Shown in pieces: positions 32,771 to 42,256 of a stretch of DNA of 64,000 bases (position 1 is its first letter; each line of letters opens with the position of its first letter). Made by a program: the position numbers and the translations under genes. Below the pieces are notes generated by a model. It was given only the letters and a program-made list of their open reading frames with translations. It searched no databases and was not told the DNA's origin. The stretch is from Corynebacterium pilosum DSM 20521 = CIP 103422 (GTDB lineage Bacteria; Actinomycetota; Actinomycetes; Mycobacteriales; Mycobacteriaceae): assembly GCF_000373805.1 (NCBI RefSeq), contig NZ_KB892472.1, forward strand, positions 1-64,000, read 5' to 3'.

Positions 32771-32809
32771 AAGCCCTGCGCCTTCCGCTATTGGGAAGGC
32801 GCAGGGCTT
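32771..32809. terminator. Bidirectional terminator between phoU and pstB
   Basis: AAGCCCTGCGCCTTCC (32771-32786) pairs perfectly with GGAAGGCGCAGGGCTT (32794-32809), then TTCTTT on the plus strand and TTATTTAT on the minus strand. It can serve both phoU and the pst operon. Confidence 0.9.
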
Positions 32810-32836
32810 TTCTTTGCCGGGGACCGCTACTGTGGC

Positions 32837-33610
32837 TTAGCCGAAGCGGCCAGCGATGTAGTCTTCGGTTTCCTTGCGGCTTGGGTTTTCGAAGATGGTC
32901 TTGGTGTCATCGAATTCGATGAGCTGACCTGGCTTACCGGTTGCCTCGAGCGAGTAGAACGCGGTCTTGTCGGACACGCGGGCTGCCTGCTGCATGTTGT
33001 GGGTCACGATCACGATGGTGAAGTCTTCCTTCAGCTCGTGGATCAGGTCCTCCACTGCCAGGGTGGAGATTGGGTCTAGGGCGGAGCAAGGCTCATCCAT
33101 CAGCAGAACTTCTGGTTCCACTGCAATCGCACGAGCGATGCACAGGCGCTGCTGCTGACCACCGGAGAGACCGCCACCTGGCTTGTCCAGGCGGTCCTTG
33201 ACCTCTTCCCAGAGGTTCGCGCCGCGCAGGGACTTCTCGGCGACTTCCTTGAGCTTCGCCTTGTTCTTCTCGCCCGACAGCTTCAGGCCGGCGACAACAT
33301 TGTCCTCAATGGACATGGTTGGGAATGGGTTCGCCTTCTGGAACACCATGCCGATGGTGTTGCGCACCGACACGGGGTCAACATCCTTGTCGTAGATGTT
33401 CTTGCCGTCGAGCATGATCTCGCCCTTGACATGTGCGCCAGGGATGACCTCGTGCATACGGTTCAGGGTACGCAGCACGGTGGACTTGCCACAGCCGGAT
33501 GGGCCGATGAATGCAGTCACAGCCTGTGCTGGGATCTGCAGGTTGACGTTCTGTACGGCATGGAAGTCGCCGTAGTAAATATCGACGTCGTTGAGTTCAA
33601 GCTTAGACAT
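32837..33610 (-). CDS. pstB: Phosphate ABC transporter ATPase PstB
   Basis: This is the ATP-hydrolysing subunit of the PstSCAB high-affinity phosphate importer. The 257-aa protein has Walker [11 protein letters not shown]-loop [11 protein letters not shown], signature [14 protein letters not shown], Walker [15 protein letters not shown] and switch [13 protein letters not shown], all intact and typical of PstB. AGGAG lies 6 nt before the ATG at 33610. It is the last gene of the operon pstS-pstC-pstA-pstB. Confidence 0.97.
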   Translation of the reverse strand: MSKLELNDVDIYYGDFHAVQNVNLQIPAQAVTAFIGPSGCGKSTVLRTLNRMHEVIPGAHVKGEIMLDGKNIYDKDVDPVSVRNTIGMVFQKANPFPTMSIEDNVVAGLKLSGEKNKAKLKEVAEKSLRGANLWEEVKDRLDKPGGGLSGGQQQRLCIARAIAVEPEVLLMDEPCSALDPISTLAVEDLIHELKEDFTIVIVTHNMQQAARVSDKTAFYSLEATGKPGQLIEFDDTKTIFENPSRKETEDYIAGRFG

Positions 33611-33645
33611 CTGATTCTCCTAGGATTCGTGGTTTACTTCGGCGT

Positions 33646-34566
33646 TTACTTCTTGACCGAGAACTTCGCGGCGATGAAACGTGCGATCAGGTTGATGGAG
33701 ACAACCAGGATCACCAGCGTGAGGGCTGCGCCCCACAGCTTGTCCATCAGCGCGTCGGTGGTACCAGCCTTGTACATGTCCAGCATCATCAGTGGCAGCG
33801 AGGACTGCGGGCCACCGAATGGGTTCCAGGACAGGGTCGAGGTGGAGCCCACCAAGACCAGCACTGGTGCGGACTCACCCATCACGCGGGCAACAGCCAG
33901 CATGACACCGGTGACGATGCCGGACAGAGCAGTCGGCAACACGATGCGAACAATCGTCTTCCACTTCGGCACACCCAGCGCGTAGGACGCCTCGCGCAGG
34001 TCCATTGGGACAACGCGGAGCATTTCTTCGGTGTTACGCACAACGATCGGAACCATGAGCAGGATCAGCGAGAGTGCCACGGCGAAGCCGGAACGCTGCT
34101 GGCCCAGCACGGTGATCCACAGGGTGTAGATGAACAGTGCGGCAACGATGGAAGGAACACCGGACAGGATGTCCACCATGAAGGTGGTGAGGCGGCCGAG
34201 CCAGCCACCCTGCGCGTACTCCACGAGGTAGATCGCGGTGAAGATGCCCAGCGGGATGGACACGATGGATGCGATGAAGGTTTGCACGAGCGTACCGACG
34301 ATCGCGTGAAGCGCGCCGCCGCCCGGCAGGATTCGTGTAGTGCCACTCTGGTCTTCTGTCCACCACTCGGAGCTCAAGACGACGCCGATACCGTTGTTAA
34401 TTACGGTCCACAGGACCCAGACGAGAGGGACCAGTGCCAGGATCATGCACGCCCACATCAGGACGGTCATGATGGTGTTTGTCGTTTTACGGCCGGCGGA
34501 AATGTGGGTGAACACTGGGCCACCTGCGCCGTACACTTGCTTGTCAGTAGGGGTTACGGTACTCAT
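33646..34566 (-). CDS. pstA: Phosphate ABC transporter permease PstA
   Basis: A 306-aa integral membrane subunit with six hydrophobic helices after an N-terminal tail (MSTVTPTDKQVYG). The binding-protein-dependent transport signature (EAA loop) is DLREASYALGVPKWKTIVRIVLPTALSGIVTG. The start MSTVTP at 34566 follows GGGAGAAA with good spacing and is better than the upstream in-frame start at 34608, which would lie nearly in pstC. It works with PstC as the membrane channel. Confidence 0.95.
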   Translation of the reverse strand: MSTVTPTDKQVYGAGGPVFTHISAGRKTTNTIMTVLMWACMILALVPLVWVLWTVINNGIGVVLSSEWWTEDQSGTTRILPGGGALHAIVGTLVQTFIASIVSIPLGIFTAIYLVEYAQGGWLGRLTTFMVDILSGVPSIVAALFIYTLWITVLGQQRSGFAVALSLILLMVPIVVRNTEEMLRVVPMDLREASYALGVPKWKTIVRIVLPTALSGIVTGVMLAVARVMGESAPVLVLVGSTSTLSWNPFGGPQSSLPLMMLDMYKAGTTDALMDKLWGAALTLVILVVSINLIARFIAAKFSVKK

Positions 34567-34585
34567 TCTATTTTCTCCCTTCCCC

Positions 34586-35683
34586 TTAACTCTTGGCCAC
34601 GATCGCACGCGCGATCGAGTTGACGATGAAGGTCAGCAAGAACAGCACCAGACCCGCGGCGATATAGGCGCCCGCACTGACTGGGTTGTTGAACTCTGCT
34701 GCCGCAGATGCGATGGCTGTTGCGAAGGTGGTACCACCGTCGAACAGGGAGCCACGGAACGCAGTCGATGGGGAGACAACCATGTACAGCGCCATGGTCT
34801 CACCCAATGCGCGACCCAGGCCAAGCATGGAGCCGGAGATATAACCCGACAGGCCGAATGGGATGACGGTCATGCGCACAACTTCCCAACGAGTAGCACC
34901 AAGTGCCAGTGCGGCCTCGATGTGGCCGCGTGGGGTCTGCACGAACACTTCTCGCGCGGTTGCGGCGATCACCGGCAGGATCATCACTGCCAGGACGATG
35001 CCACCGGTCAGCATGTTACGGCCAGTCGCAAAGGATGGGGAGTTCGAGTAGGTGGCGAAGAGGAAGAAGCCGCCAGCCCAGCTATGGAGCCACTCGTAGA
35101 ACCCGGACAAGGCCGGGCCGAGCACCTGCCAGCCCCACAGGCCGTACACGATCGACGGAACAGCGGCCAGCATATCCACCAGGGTTGCCAGCGGACGAAC
35201 CAGCTTTGGAGGAGCGTAGTTCGAGAGGAACAGCGCCACACCAAGGGCAATAGGCATCGCGATGATCAGTGCGATCAGAGAAATGGTGACCGTAGACAGG
35301 AACATGTTCGGGATACCGAACTGCATGTTCTCTAGGTCATTGGTCTGCCATGGGCCCGTGTAGGTGAAGAAGCCAACGAGGCCGCCTTCGTTACGGGACA
35401 GAGGTTCGATTGCTTGCAGCAGCAGGAAGATGCCGATTGCTGCAATGATGACGGTGATGAGGGTCGCCGATGCAACAGAAAGAAACTCGAAGATTCGGTC
35501 ACCAGGTCGCTTGACTCCAGCACCCGAAGCCTGGCGCCCGTCGGCGCCGTCCCCGGATGGGGTCACGCCTGCGTTCACGGTTCCAGTGGAGTTGGCTACG
35601 GTTGGACCGGATTCAGTGGCCACCTGGCCGGCACGGACTTCGTCGTCACGCGCGTTATTCATTGGCTCATTGTTATTAGCCAT
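34586..35683 (-). CDS. pstC: Phosphate ABC transporter permease PstC
   Basis: A 365-aa membrane subunit. A polar N-terminal region of about 55 residues (Asn/Gly/Thr-rich) precedes the membrane domain starting FEFLSVASATLITVIIAAIGIFLLL. The EAA loop is HIEAALALGATRWEVVRMTVIPFGLSGYISGSMLG. The start MANNNEPMNN at 35683 has AAAGGAT 7 nt upstream. A hairpin at 35759-35795 lies between pstS and pstC, so pstS can be made in excess over the permeases. Confidence 0.95.
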   Translation of the reverse strand: MANNNEPMNNARDDEVRAGQVATESGPTVANSTGTVNAGVTPSGDGADGRQASGAGVKRPGDRIFEFLSVASATLITVIIAAIGIFLLLQAIEPLSRNEGGLVGFFTYTGPWQTNDLENMQFGIPNMFLSTVTISLIALIIAMPIALGVALFLSNYAPPKLVRPLATLVDMLAAVPSIVYGLWGWQVLGPALSGFYEWLHSWAGGFFLFATYSNSPSFATGRNMLTGGIVLAVMILPVIAATAREVFVQTPRGHIEAALALGATRWEVVRMTVIPFGLSGYISGSMLGLGRALGETMALYMVVSPSTAFRGSLFDGGTTFATAIASAAAEFNNPVSAGAYIAAGLVLFLLTFIVNSIARAIVAKS

Positions 35684-35758
35684 GTTGTGAATCCTTTGAA
35701 AGAAGTAATAGTCACTAGGTTGATATGCCCCGCTTAGCATAACCTCGCTTGGCATAAC

Positions 35759-35795
35759 GAGGCCCCCCGATCATAGAACCTGCACGGGGGGCCTC
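35759..35795 (-). terminator. Hairpin between pstS and pstC
   Basis: GAGGCCCCCCG (35759-35769) pairs perfectly with CGGGGGGCCTC (35785-35795). On the minus strand it follows the pstS stop by about 55 bp and is not followed by a T-run. It may be a partial terminator or an mRNA-stabilising hairpin that raises pstS over pstCAB. Confidence 0.7.
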
Positions 35796-35850
35796 AGCAC
35801 GTTACATCACAATGCTCGTGCTGTCATCGCTGTCGCGACTGAAACTGAAG

Positions 35851-36987
35851 TTACGCGATTGCGTCGACAGCAGCCTGCAGGCGCTCTGCGTGGGTACCGG
35901 TGACTGGGATGAAGCCCAGCTCCTCCAAGGTGGAGTCCTGAGACTGCAGAACAACGTTGAGGAAGTCCTGGACTCGGTTCTTGGTCTCCTCATCGTAACC
36001 TGCGGAGCAGACGATCTCGTAAGTGGTCAGGATCAGTGGGTAGGAACCCTCGCCGTCCTGGGAGAACAGTGCGTCTGCGTCCACGACCATGTCGTGCTCG
36101 CCGCCCTCACCAACGAACTCGAGACCGTCGAGTGCGGTGGTGACGCTCTCAGCGTTCAGCTCGACTGGGCCGGAGCCGAAGTCGATGTTCGCGATGCCCA
36201 GGCCCTGCTGCAGAGCGTAGCCGGACTCAACGTAGGTGATGCCGCCGTTGATGCCGGAAGCCTGGGTGGAGACGCCACCGGAGCCCTCAGCACCCTCGCC
36301 CACGTCACGTGGGAACTGCTGGCCCTCGGTGTCCCAGTAGCCGTCGGTTGCAGCGGTCAGGAACTTCTGGAAGTTGTCGGAGGTGCCGGACTCGTCGGAA
36401 CGGTAGACAACGGAGATGTCGGTGTCTGGCAGCTCGACGCCCTCGTTCTCAGCAGCGATCTGCTCGTCGTTCCACTTGTCGATCTCACCCTTGAAGATCT
36501 TCGCGACGGTGTCGACGGACAGGTTCAGGGAGTCAACACCCTCAAGGTTGTAGGCGATAGCAACTGGGCCGATCACCATTGGCAGGTGCCATGCGTCGTT
36601 ACCCTCGCAGCGTTCCTTTGCAGGCTCAACCTGGTCGTCGGACAGCGGGGAGTCAGAACCAGCGAAGTCGACCTGGCCAGCGACGAAGTTACGACGGCCA
36701 GAGCCGGAACCGGACGCGGTGTACGCGAGAGATGCGCCGTCAACAGCCTCGGAGTAACGCTGACCGAAGTAGTCCATTGCGTTTGCCTGGGAAGAAGCGC
36801 CCTCAGCGACCAGCTCACCAGAAGTGCCGGACAGGCCCTCTGCGTTGACCTCAGAAGGAGCCTCAGCGGTGCCAGATGCGGCAGTGTCGCCATTGTCATT
36901 GGAGGAATCGCCACAAGCAACGAGGCCTGCGGAGGTCGCGGCAACAACGCCAGCGATTGCGAAAGTACGCTTAAAGTTACGGATCAC
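35851..36987 (-). CDS. pstS: Phosphate-binding lipoprotein PstS
   Basis: The extracellular phosphate-binding subunit. The 378-aa protein has a lipoprotein signal (FAIAGVVAATSAGLVAC; lipidated Cys in LVAC), then an Asp/Ser/Thr-rich spacer, and the PstS fold with ASGSGSGRRNFVAGQVDFAGSDSPLSDDQV, IGPVAIAYNLEGVDSLNLS, and VVYRSDESGTSDNFQKFLTAA (phosphate-binding Ser/Arg/Asp blocks). The start is GTG at 36987, preceded by GGAAAGG. It lies first in the pst operon with 339 bp of upstream non-coding DNA. Confidence 0.96.
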   Translation of the reverse strand: MIRNFKRTFAIAGVVAATSAGLVACGDSSNDNGDTAASGTAEAPSEVNAEGLSGTSGELVAEGASSQANAMDYFGQRYSEAVDGASLAYTASGSGSGRRNFVAGQVDFAGSDSPLSDDQVEPAKERCEGNDAWHLPMVIGPVAIAYNLEGVDSLNLSVDTVAKIFKGEIDKWNDEQIAAENEGVELPDTDISVVYRSDESGTSDNFQKFLTAATDGYWDTEGQQFPRDVGEGAEGSGGVSTQASGINGGITYVESGYALQQGLGIANIDFGSGPVELNAESVTTALDGLEFVGEGGEHDMVVDADALFSQDGEGSYPLILTTYEIVCSAGYDEETKNRVQDFLNVVLQSQDSTLEELGFIPVTGTHAERLQAAVDAIA

Positions 36988-37326
36988 GGGAAACCTTTCC
37001 GGTGCAGATTCAGATGGGAGTCTGAGCATCGGTCCCCGGCAAGGGAGGAGGGCACATCACCTTTAATGCGATAGACACACCCGTCCGATTGCTCACAGGA
37101 GAAAACCTACGGGGCGTACGTTAACCCAACGTGTCTTAATTGGTGAACAACGGGTTAATTTTTCTTCACTACCAGTGCAAAATAGGTGCTCCCCACAACA
37201 AAACGCACCTTTATCAAGATTGCGCTATCGCGAGAGAAAAGGACCTAAATTCAGGATCCTTTTAGCTTTTGGGGGTGAAGTATGGGGGTATATTGTCCCC
37301 CAATCGCCCCACGCAACACTCTAGTT
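36988..37326. promoter_or_regulatory. pstS upstream region
   Basis: This region on the minus strand must carry the pst promoter. It includes one CCTGTGAG (37092-37099 in reverse), resembling a half-site of the PhoR box of C. glutamicum (direct repeats of CCTGTGAA). A second half-site is not clear. The A+T-rich GTTAAC/TTAATT stretch near 37120-37160 may be a promoter. No gene is seen. Confidence 0.35.
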
Positions 37327-38220
37327 TCAGTCCTCAACAACTTGATAGACCACGTGATCCTCCACGATGCCAAACCCAAGCTCTTCATAACGGGCAACGG
37401 CCGGTCCATTATCAGCCTCAACGTACAAAATGACGCGCCCGGCGCCCTGCTCAACGAGGTGACGCAGACCTATACGCAACAACGGATCCCCCAAGCCCTG
37501 CCCACGGAATTCAGACGCCAAGCCCACCACGTAGACCTCACCGTCACCATTTGGATGCATCTTCGTCCAGTGGAACCCAGCCAGCTCATTGCCGCGGTAC
37601 AGCAGCTGCACACCAGCCGGATCGAACCATTCGGCCTCCATCCCCTGGTGCAACTGTTCCATAGACCACCCGCCCTGTTCCGGGTGCCAGGAGAAAGCAT
37701 CATTGTTGGCATCGAGCCACGCCTGCTCCACGGCATCCTTCCCAAACTTCTCCACCGCCTGGGTGTAATTCAGCGCCTCAAAGCCCTGGGGCAGGTCCAC
37801 GTGCGTGGCAGCACTTAAAGCATCACCATCAACGCCCATCACCAGCAGACGGCGCGTGACGTCCATCCCAAGCTCTTCGGCCAACGCGCGTGCCTCCGAC
37901 AAGTTCCCGTGCGCCCAGAATTGCGCCTTCGGTTCCTTTTCCCGCACCTTATTAATCAGGGCGGTGGCTAAGCCTTCTCGACGATGTTCTGGATCCACCA
38001 CCAGCTCCACCCCACCGTCAGGCGCATAAGCTGCGACAGCGGCATCGTCGATAAGCAAGTGTGAATGCCCCAGTCGCTCGTCGTTAAGCCCGTTGATGAA
38101 CGCCTCAGATAAAGGCGCAACCCCGTCGTGCTTCTCTGCCTTCGCGATCAAGGAGCGGACCCATCCGCTTTGCGACGAGGCCGCGGGGAGTTGGACTGAA
38201 ATGATCTCAATTTTCGTCAT
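37327..38220 (-). CDS. mshD: Mycothiol synthase MshD
   Basis: MshD acetylates the cysteine amine of Cys-GlcN-Ins with acetyl-CoA, the last step in making mycothiol, the main thiol of actinobacteria. The 297-aa protein has two tandem GNAT domains: the N-terminal half has GGVELVVDPEHRREGLATALINK and the C-terminal half VYVVGLASEFRGQGLGDPLLRIGLRHL, with RVILYVEADNGPAVARYEELGFGIVEDHVVY at the end. Length and order fit the family. ATG at 38220 or 38226 could be the start. It is divergent from the DUF2993 gene with under 30 bp between starts. It lies upstream of pstS on the same strand, as in C. glutamicum. Confidence 0.93.
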   Translation of the reverse strand: MTKIEIISVQLPAASSQSGWVRSLIAKAEKHDGVAPLSEAFINGLNDERLGHSHLLIDDAAVAAYAPDGGVELVVDPEHRREGLATALINKVREKEPKAQFWAHGNLSEARALAEELGMDVTRRLLVMGVDGDALSAATHVDLPQGFEALNYTQAVEKFGKDAVEQAWLDANNDAFSWHPEQGGWSMEQLHQGMEAEWFDPAGVQLLYRGNELAGFHWTKMHPNGDGEVYVVGLASEFRGQGLGDPLLRIGLRHLVEQGAGRVILYVEADNGPAVARYEELGFGIVEDHVVYQVVED

Positions 38221-38248
38221 GTCCATAGGTTACGGTACAAATGAATAT

Positions 38249-39049
38249 GTGAAGACCGATTCATTCTTGGCGAGGCACTCGCGGCTGCTCTCTGTGGCCG
38301 GGGTCGTGCTGCTCATCGTCGTTGCTGTCGGTGTGGTCGATAGTCTCACGGCGGCACGGGTTGAGCATCGGTTGTCCCAGTCCATCAAGGACAATTCGCA
38401 GCTTGCCACCACGCCGGAAGTCTATGTCGGCGGGACGCCATTCGCGCAGGTCCTTCTCACCGAGAAGATTCCCCAAATCAGCGTCAACGCGCTGGATGTT
38501 GATATTGAGGACCTCGGTATCGTCAACGCCTCTACCGACATTTATAACGTCGAACTACCGGCAGGCGCGGCTTACTCCGGAGATGTTGTCGGGCACTTCG
38601 CAGAACTGATGAAACGCCGCATCAGCCTCGACGGGGTAGCCCTCGGCCAGTTCCTCGGAATGACCGACCTAGACATTTCGAACCCCTACGACATCTCCCC
38701 TGGCGGCGGCGTGGCCAGCGAGGCCCAGCTAACCGGCACGCTGCCGGGCATGAGCGAAAAGACCTCCGTGATTGTCACCCTGCGCCTCAACGGCCCGCAG
38801 TTCCGCATGGAGCCACTCGAGATTATCGACTCCGCAGGCCGCCCAGACCTTGTCGAGAAGGGCTACACCCTGGAGTTTGATACCCGCGACCTCCCGCTTG
38901 CCGCGCAGGCCAACCTGGTCCAGCTCTCAGGCGGTTCCATCGTGTTCGAGGCAGAGCGCCGCAACATCATCCTGCGCCCCAGCGACTTAACGCCGGTGGA
39001 AACAGGTGACTCGGAGTTCACTGACTACCCTGGTTCCCATGAGCAATAG
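38249..39049 (+). CDS. DUF2993 (LmeA-like) membrane-anchored protein
   Basis: A 266-aa protein. Residues about 11-30 form a membrane helix or signal anchor (LLSVAGVVLLIVVAVGVVDSL). The rest is the DUF2993 domain, a lipid-binding-like fold; the M. tuberculosis homologue Rv0817c (LmeA) controls mannan chain length in lipomannan, and the same gene order near mshD is present here. The GTG at 38249 is preceded by TACAAA 7 nt upstream, consistent with a leaderless mRNA. An earlier in-frame ATG at 38219 would overlap the mshD start. Its function in this organism is inferred from family and order only. Confidence 0.8.
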   Translation: MKTDSFLARHSRLLSVAGVVLLIVVAVGVVDSLTAARVEHRLSQSIKDNSQLATTPEVYVGGTPFAQVLLTEKIPQISVNALDVDIEDLGIVNASTDIYNVELPAGAAYSGDVVGHFAELMKRRISLDGVALGQFLGMTDLDISNPYDISPGGGVASEAQLTGTLPGMSEKTSVIVTLRLNGPQFRMEPLEIIDSAGRPDLVEKGYTLEFDTRDLPLAAQANLVQLSGGSIVFEAERRNIILRPSDLTPVETGDSEFTDYPGSHEQ

Positions 39050-39710
39050 TTTTAACGAAGAACCACAGAACGCGTCCGACGCTTCTGCAGCACAGCCCCT
39101 CGACGGCAACGAGGCCATCAACCTGGCTGAACAACAGTCAAAGAACACGGCGCACCGCAATATCCCACCGCTTAACCTCGATGAGATTCCGCTTGCCGAC
39201 GACACCGCCAACCTGCGTCAGGGCCCTAGCCTGCACGACGGCCTCCTCGCACTATTGCCCCTGGTCGGCGTGTGGCAAGGTTTCGGCCAGGCCAACGACA
39301 ACGGCGAAGAATATGCTTTCGGCCAGCGCCTCGTGATTGCCCACGACGGGGAAAACTACCTGCGCTTCGATTCCCGCATCTGGCGGGTCGATTCGGAAGG
39401 GAACTCGGTTGGCGCCGACCAGCGCGAGATCGGCTTCTGGCGCATCAGCCTGAAAGACGAGATCGAGGTGACGCTGACCAACTCTCGTGGCCTGGTGGAA
39501 ATTCTGTACGGCGAACCGGTCAATGACCGCGCCTGGCAGATCGAAAGTGCTTCCACCATCGTCACCGCCACCGGGCCGGCCGCCCACGGCCCCGGTAAGC
39601 GGCTTTACGGCCTGATGCCCGATAATTCGCTGGGCTGGGTCGACGAGCGAATGCAGGACGGACAGCTGGCACCGCACATGTCCGCCCAGCTCACCCGCAT
39701 CGCAGGCTAG
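39039..39710 (+). CDS. Nitrobindin-like heme-binding beta-barrel protein (Rv0813c family)
   Basis: A 223-aa protein. The first 50 residues are polar and disordered. The barrel begins LLPLVGVWQGFGQANDNGEEYAFGQRLVI (the family GxWxGxG motif), and the C-terminus has APHMSAQLTRIAG with the His that ligates heme in nitrobindins. Family members bind ferric heme and react with peroxynitrite or NO. The start MSNSF at 39039 overlaps the 3' end of the DUF2993 gene by 11 bp. The gene converges on the aminodeoxychorismate-lyase-like gene with a 4-bp overlap of stop regions. Confidence 0.85.
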   Translation: MSNSFNEEPQNASDASAAQPLDGNEAINLAEQQSKNTAHRNIPPLNLDEIPLADDTANLRQGPSLHDGLLALLPLVGVWQGFGQANDNGEEYAFGQRLVIAHDGENYLRFDSRIWRVDSEGNSVGADQREIGFWRISLKDEIEVTLTNSRGLVEILYGEPVNDRAWQIESASTIVTATGPAAHGPGKRLYGLMPDNSLGWVDERMQDGQLAPHMSAQLTRIAG

Positions 39711-40648
39711 CTTTCCAAACTTTTCTGGATCGCCGCGTCGAAAAGCTCCCGGATCTCCGCCTCATTGTCGGAGGCGGGCAGTTTTTCGTCGTCAAGCTTG
39801 GTCACGCGCGTGGCCACCCGGGTGGAGCTGACCAGCCAGACCGACTCGGCCTTGAGTAAGTCGTCGACGGTGAGGTCGGTGGTTTTGCAGCGCCACCCGC
39901 TGTCCTGCGCCGTATCGAAAATTGCCTGCTGCGTGGTGCCGGCCAAGACGGCGCCGCCATGGCGTGGGGTGCGGATCTTCCCGCCCTTCTTGAATACCAG
40001 CACCGTCGATGTCGCGCCCTCGAGCACCCGGGTGCTGCCGGGCTCCTCGGCCGGCTCAATGTAGATCACATCGTCGTACCCGTGCTCCCGTGCCCACCGC
40101 ATCGCAGCCATGTTCGCCGCGTAGTTCAACGTCTTCGCCCCCACCGCCAGCCAGGGGGCGGCGCCCTTCGCGTCCGGCAGGTTCGGGGTGATGGTGTAGC
40201 CGCGCGGAGCGGTCATCGCTTTGACGCCCTTCTCGCGCTGCTCCGCGATATTCTTCGGCAGTGCACGCACGGTAATCCACGCGCTGGGCACCCCCGTAGT
40301 CTCGCGACCGCGCGTGTACGTCCACGTGCATTTGGCCTCGAAGGGTTCCCCTCCGCGCTCCCGTGCGTAGTCCGCCATTGCCTCGCGGGTGGCGCGCTCC
40401 CAGTCCTCGCCGCTGACCTCAGGCAGGTCCAGCAGCTGCGCTGAACGAGCAAAGCGCTCGGCGTGCGCGGCCAGGTTCGCCACCTTCCCGTCGCGCACTA
40501 AAAGCGATTCAAAAACGCCGTCCCCGCGAGTCACCGCGGCATCGTCCCAAAACACGTGCGGCAGGTTGGGATTATGCCTGCGCACGGACCCGCCAAAGGG
40601 CTCAACGATGTAGATCACAGGCTGCGGGGACAAAGTCACGGAACTCAT
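39707..40648 (-). CDS. Aminodeoxychorismate lyase-like PLP enzyme (class IV)
   Basis: A 313-aa class IV PLP enzyme. GDGVFESLLVRDGKV is the typical N-terminal block, GAKTLNYAANMAAMRWAREHGYDDVIYIEP holds the PLP-binding Lys, and RVLEGATSTVLVF has the Glu that contacts PLP. The family splits 4-amino-4-deoxychorismate to p-aminobenzoate and pyruvate (folate route) or acts as branched-chain or D-amino acid aminotransferase. The gene order matches Rv0812 of M. tuberculosis, annotated as a lyase. The ATG at 40648 is divergent from the YgfZ-like gene. Confidence 0.85.
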   Translation of the reverse strand: MSSVTLSPQPVIYIVEPFGGSVRRHNPNLPHVFWDDAAVTRGDGVFESLLVRDGKVANLAAHAERFARSAQLLDLPEVSGEDWERATREAMADYARERGGEPFEAKCTWTYTRGRETTGVPSAWITVRALPKNIAEQREKGVKAMTAPRGYTITPNLPDAKGAAPWLAVGAKTLNYAANMAAMRWAREHGYDDVIYIEPAEEPGSTRVLEGATSTVLVFKKGGKIRTPRHGGAVLAGTTQQAIFDTAQDSGWRCKTTDLTVDDLLKAESVWLVSSTRVATRVTKLDDEKLPASDNEAEIRELFDAAIQKSLES

Positions 40649-40691
40649 GGCCCCCTATTATGCCTGCTTTATCCCGGCTACGATCATTAGT

Positions 40692-41804
40692 GTGACAAAT
40701 TACGAATCTTATACTTCCCCTTTACTGTCCCGACCGAACGCGCAGTCGCTTGTCGACGAATCCCTGTCCAGCTCCCTGCTCGACGCAGCAGGTGTCGCTT
40801 GGCACTACGGAAATCCCCTCGCAGAGCAGCGCGCCATCGAATCCGATCTGGTGATGGTGGACCGCTCGCACCGCCGCGTCCTTGCGGTGACCGGCGAGGA
40901 TGCCGCGGAATTCCTGAACAACCTGCTCACTCAAAAACTTGATGACGCCCCCGATGGCTTCTCCGCCGCCTGCCTGGACCTAGATATTCAGGGCCGCATT
41001 CTGCACCAGGCGTACGTCACCCGCAGCGGCGACACGTTCTACCTGGACATGCCCTCTTATGTCTTCCCCACGTTTTCTGACTTCTTACAGAAGATGATTT
41101 TCTGGTCCAAGGTGGACATCGAGGAAGTCGACTTGGCACTACTTACCCTTCTTGGGCCGGACGGTTCGCTTCACGACGAGACGCTGGCCGATCTTCCCAC
41201 CGCCTTTGTCCGCCGCGTGGACTGGGACGGTGTGGAGCGTCACGACCTTGCCGTTCCGCGCGCTGAGCTGAGGGCGGTCGTCGATAAGCTTGCGGACCGC
41301 GGCGTTCAACTTGCCGGGCTGATGGCGTTTACTGCGCAGCGGGTGCGCGCGGGCGAGCCGGAGATGCGTGCCGACCTTGATGAGAAGTCGATCCCGCACG
41401 AGGCGCCGCGGCTGATTAGTCGCGCGGGCCGGGTGCGGGCGGTCCACCTCGAAAAGGGGTGCTACCGCGGGCAGGAAACTGTGGGCCGGGTAGAAAATCT
41501 GGGCCGCTCCCCTCGCCTTCTGGTGCTTCTGCAACTGGATGGGTCTGCTCCGGAGGATCCGGTTCCGGGTTCACAGATCACGGCCAACGGGCGTAAGGCG
41601 GGTCGACTGGGCACCGTCGTGCATGACTACGACTACGGCCCGATTGCTCTTGCGCTCGTGAAACGCAGCGCTTTATCCTCCGAGGACCTTGTTATCGAGG
41701 GCACTTCGCCGGTGAGCGCGACGGTGGATCAGGACTACATTCCGGAAGAAGATACGACGAAAGCAGGAAGGGAAGCTATCGCGAAGTTACGGGGGCAAAA
41801 CTAA
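40692..41804 (+). CDS. YgfZ/GcvT-like folate-binding protein
   Basis: A 370-aa folate-binding protein related to GcvT; YgfZ helps repair or assemble Fe-S enzymes. The diagnostic YgfZ signature is KGCYRGQETVGRV (near residues 250-262). The GcvT-like N-domain has DRSHRRVLAVTGEDAAEFLNNLLTQ. The GTG at 40692 is preceded by TACGAT, 7 nt upstream, so the mRNA is probably leaderless. An upstream in-frame ATG would overlap the divergent lyase start. Position follows the M. tuberculosis Rv0811c order. Confidence 0.88.
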   Translation: MTNYESYTSPLLSRPNAQSLVDESLSSSLLDAAGVAWHYGNPLAEQRAIESDLVMVDRSHRRVLAVTGEDAAEFLNNLLTQKLDDAPDGFSAACLDLDIQGRILHQAYVTRSGDTFYLDMPSYVFPTFSDFLQKMIFWSKVDIEEVDLALLTLLGPDGSLHDETLADLPTAFVRRVDWDGVERHDLAVPRAELRAVVDKLADRGVQLAGLMAFTAQRVRAGEPEMRADLDEKSIPHEAPRLISRAGRVRAVHLEKGCYRGQETVGRVENLGRSPRLLVLLQLDGSAPEDPVPGSQITANGRKAGRLGTVVHDYDYGPIALALVKRSALSSEDLVIEGTSPVSATVDQDYIPEEDTTKAGREAIAKLRGQN

Positions 41805-41952
41805 GCCCTATTTACGCAGCTTGGGCGTGGGGGAGGAATTTTTTCTGATTTCACGCTATTGTATGTGACAGGAATACATACTGAATCGAAAAGCTGATGG
41901 GGCTACCCGAATACCCTGGGTCGCCCTTCAAACACCTCAAGGGGGTCACGCC

Positions 41953-42174
41953 ATGGGCCGCGGACGCGCCAAAGCAAAGCAGACCAAGGTTGCACGCCAG
42001 TTAAAGTACAACTCTCCCGAGATGGATTTAGAATCCCTCCAGCGCGAGCTGGCAGGTCAAGCACCTGGCCGCCGCTGGGATGAAGACGATGACGGCTACG
42101 ATGAGTACGAGGTCGACGACCAGTACGCGGAATACGCGGACTGGGATCCTGATGAGGACGACGACCGCCGCTAG
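41953..42174 (+). CDS. DUF3073 small acidic protein
   Basis: A 73-aa protein conserved in actinobacteria (M. tuberculosis Rv0810c). The N-terminus MGRGRAKAKQTKVARQLKYNSPEMDLESLQRELAG is basic and highly conserved; the C-terminus is a tail of Asp, Glu and Tyr (DEDDDGYDEYEVDDQYAEYADWDPDEDD). Function unknown. AGGGGG precedes the ATG with 7-9 nt spacing. An upstream region (41805-41952) has TATTGT as a possible -10 box. It lies between the YgfZ-like gene and a terminator. Confidence 0.9.
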   Translation: MGRGRAKAKQTKVARQLKYNSPEMDLESLQRELAGQAPGRRWDEDDDGYDEYEVDDQYAEYADWDPDEDDDRR

Positions 42175-42202
42175 ACAAACTGCGCAACTAACACTGTGCA
42201 CC

Positions 42203-42238
42203 ACGCCCCGCCTCCGTGATTCCTAGGAGGCGGGGTGT
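42203..42238. terminator. Hairpin between DUF3073 gene and purM
   Basis: ACGCCCCGCCTCC (42203-42215) pairs with GGAGGCGGGGTGT (42226-42238), with one G-U pair. It lies between two convergent genes and could terminate both; there is no long T-run. Confidence 0.65.
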
Positions 42239-42256
42239 CTGCTTCCCTGCGCCGTT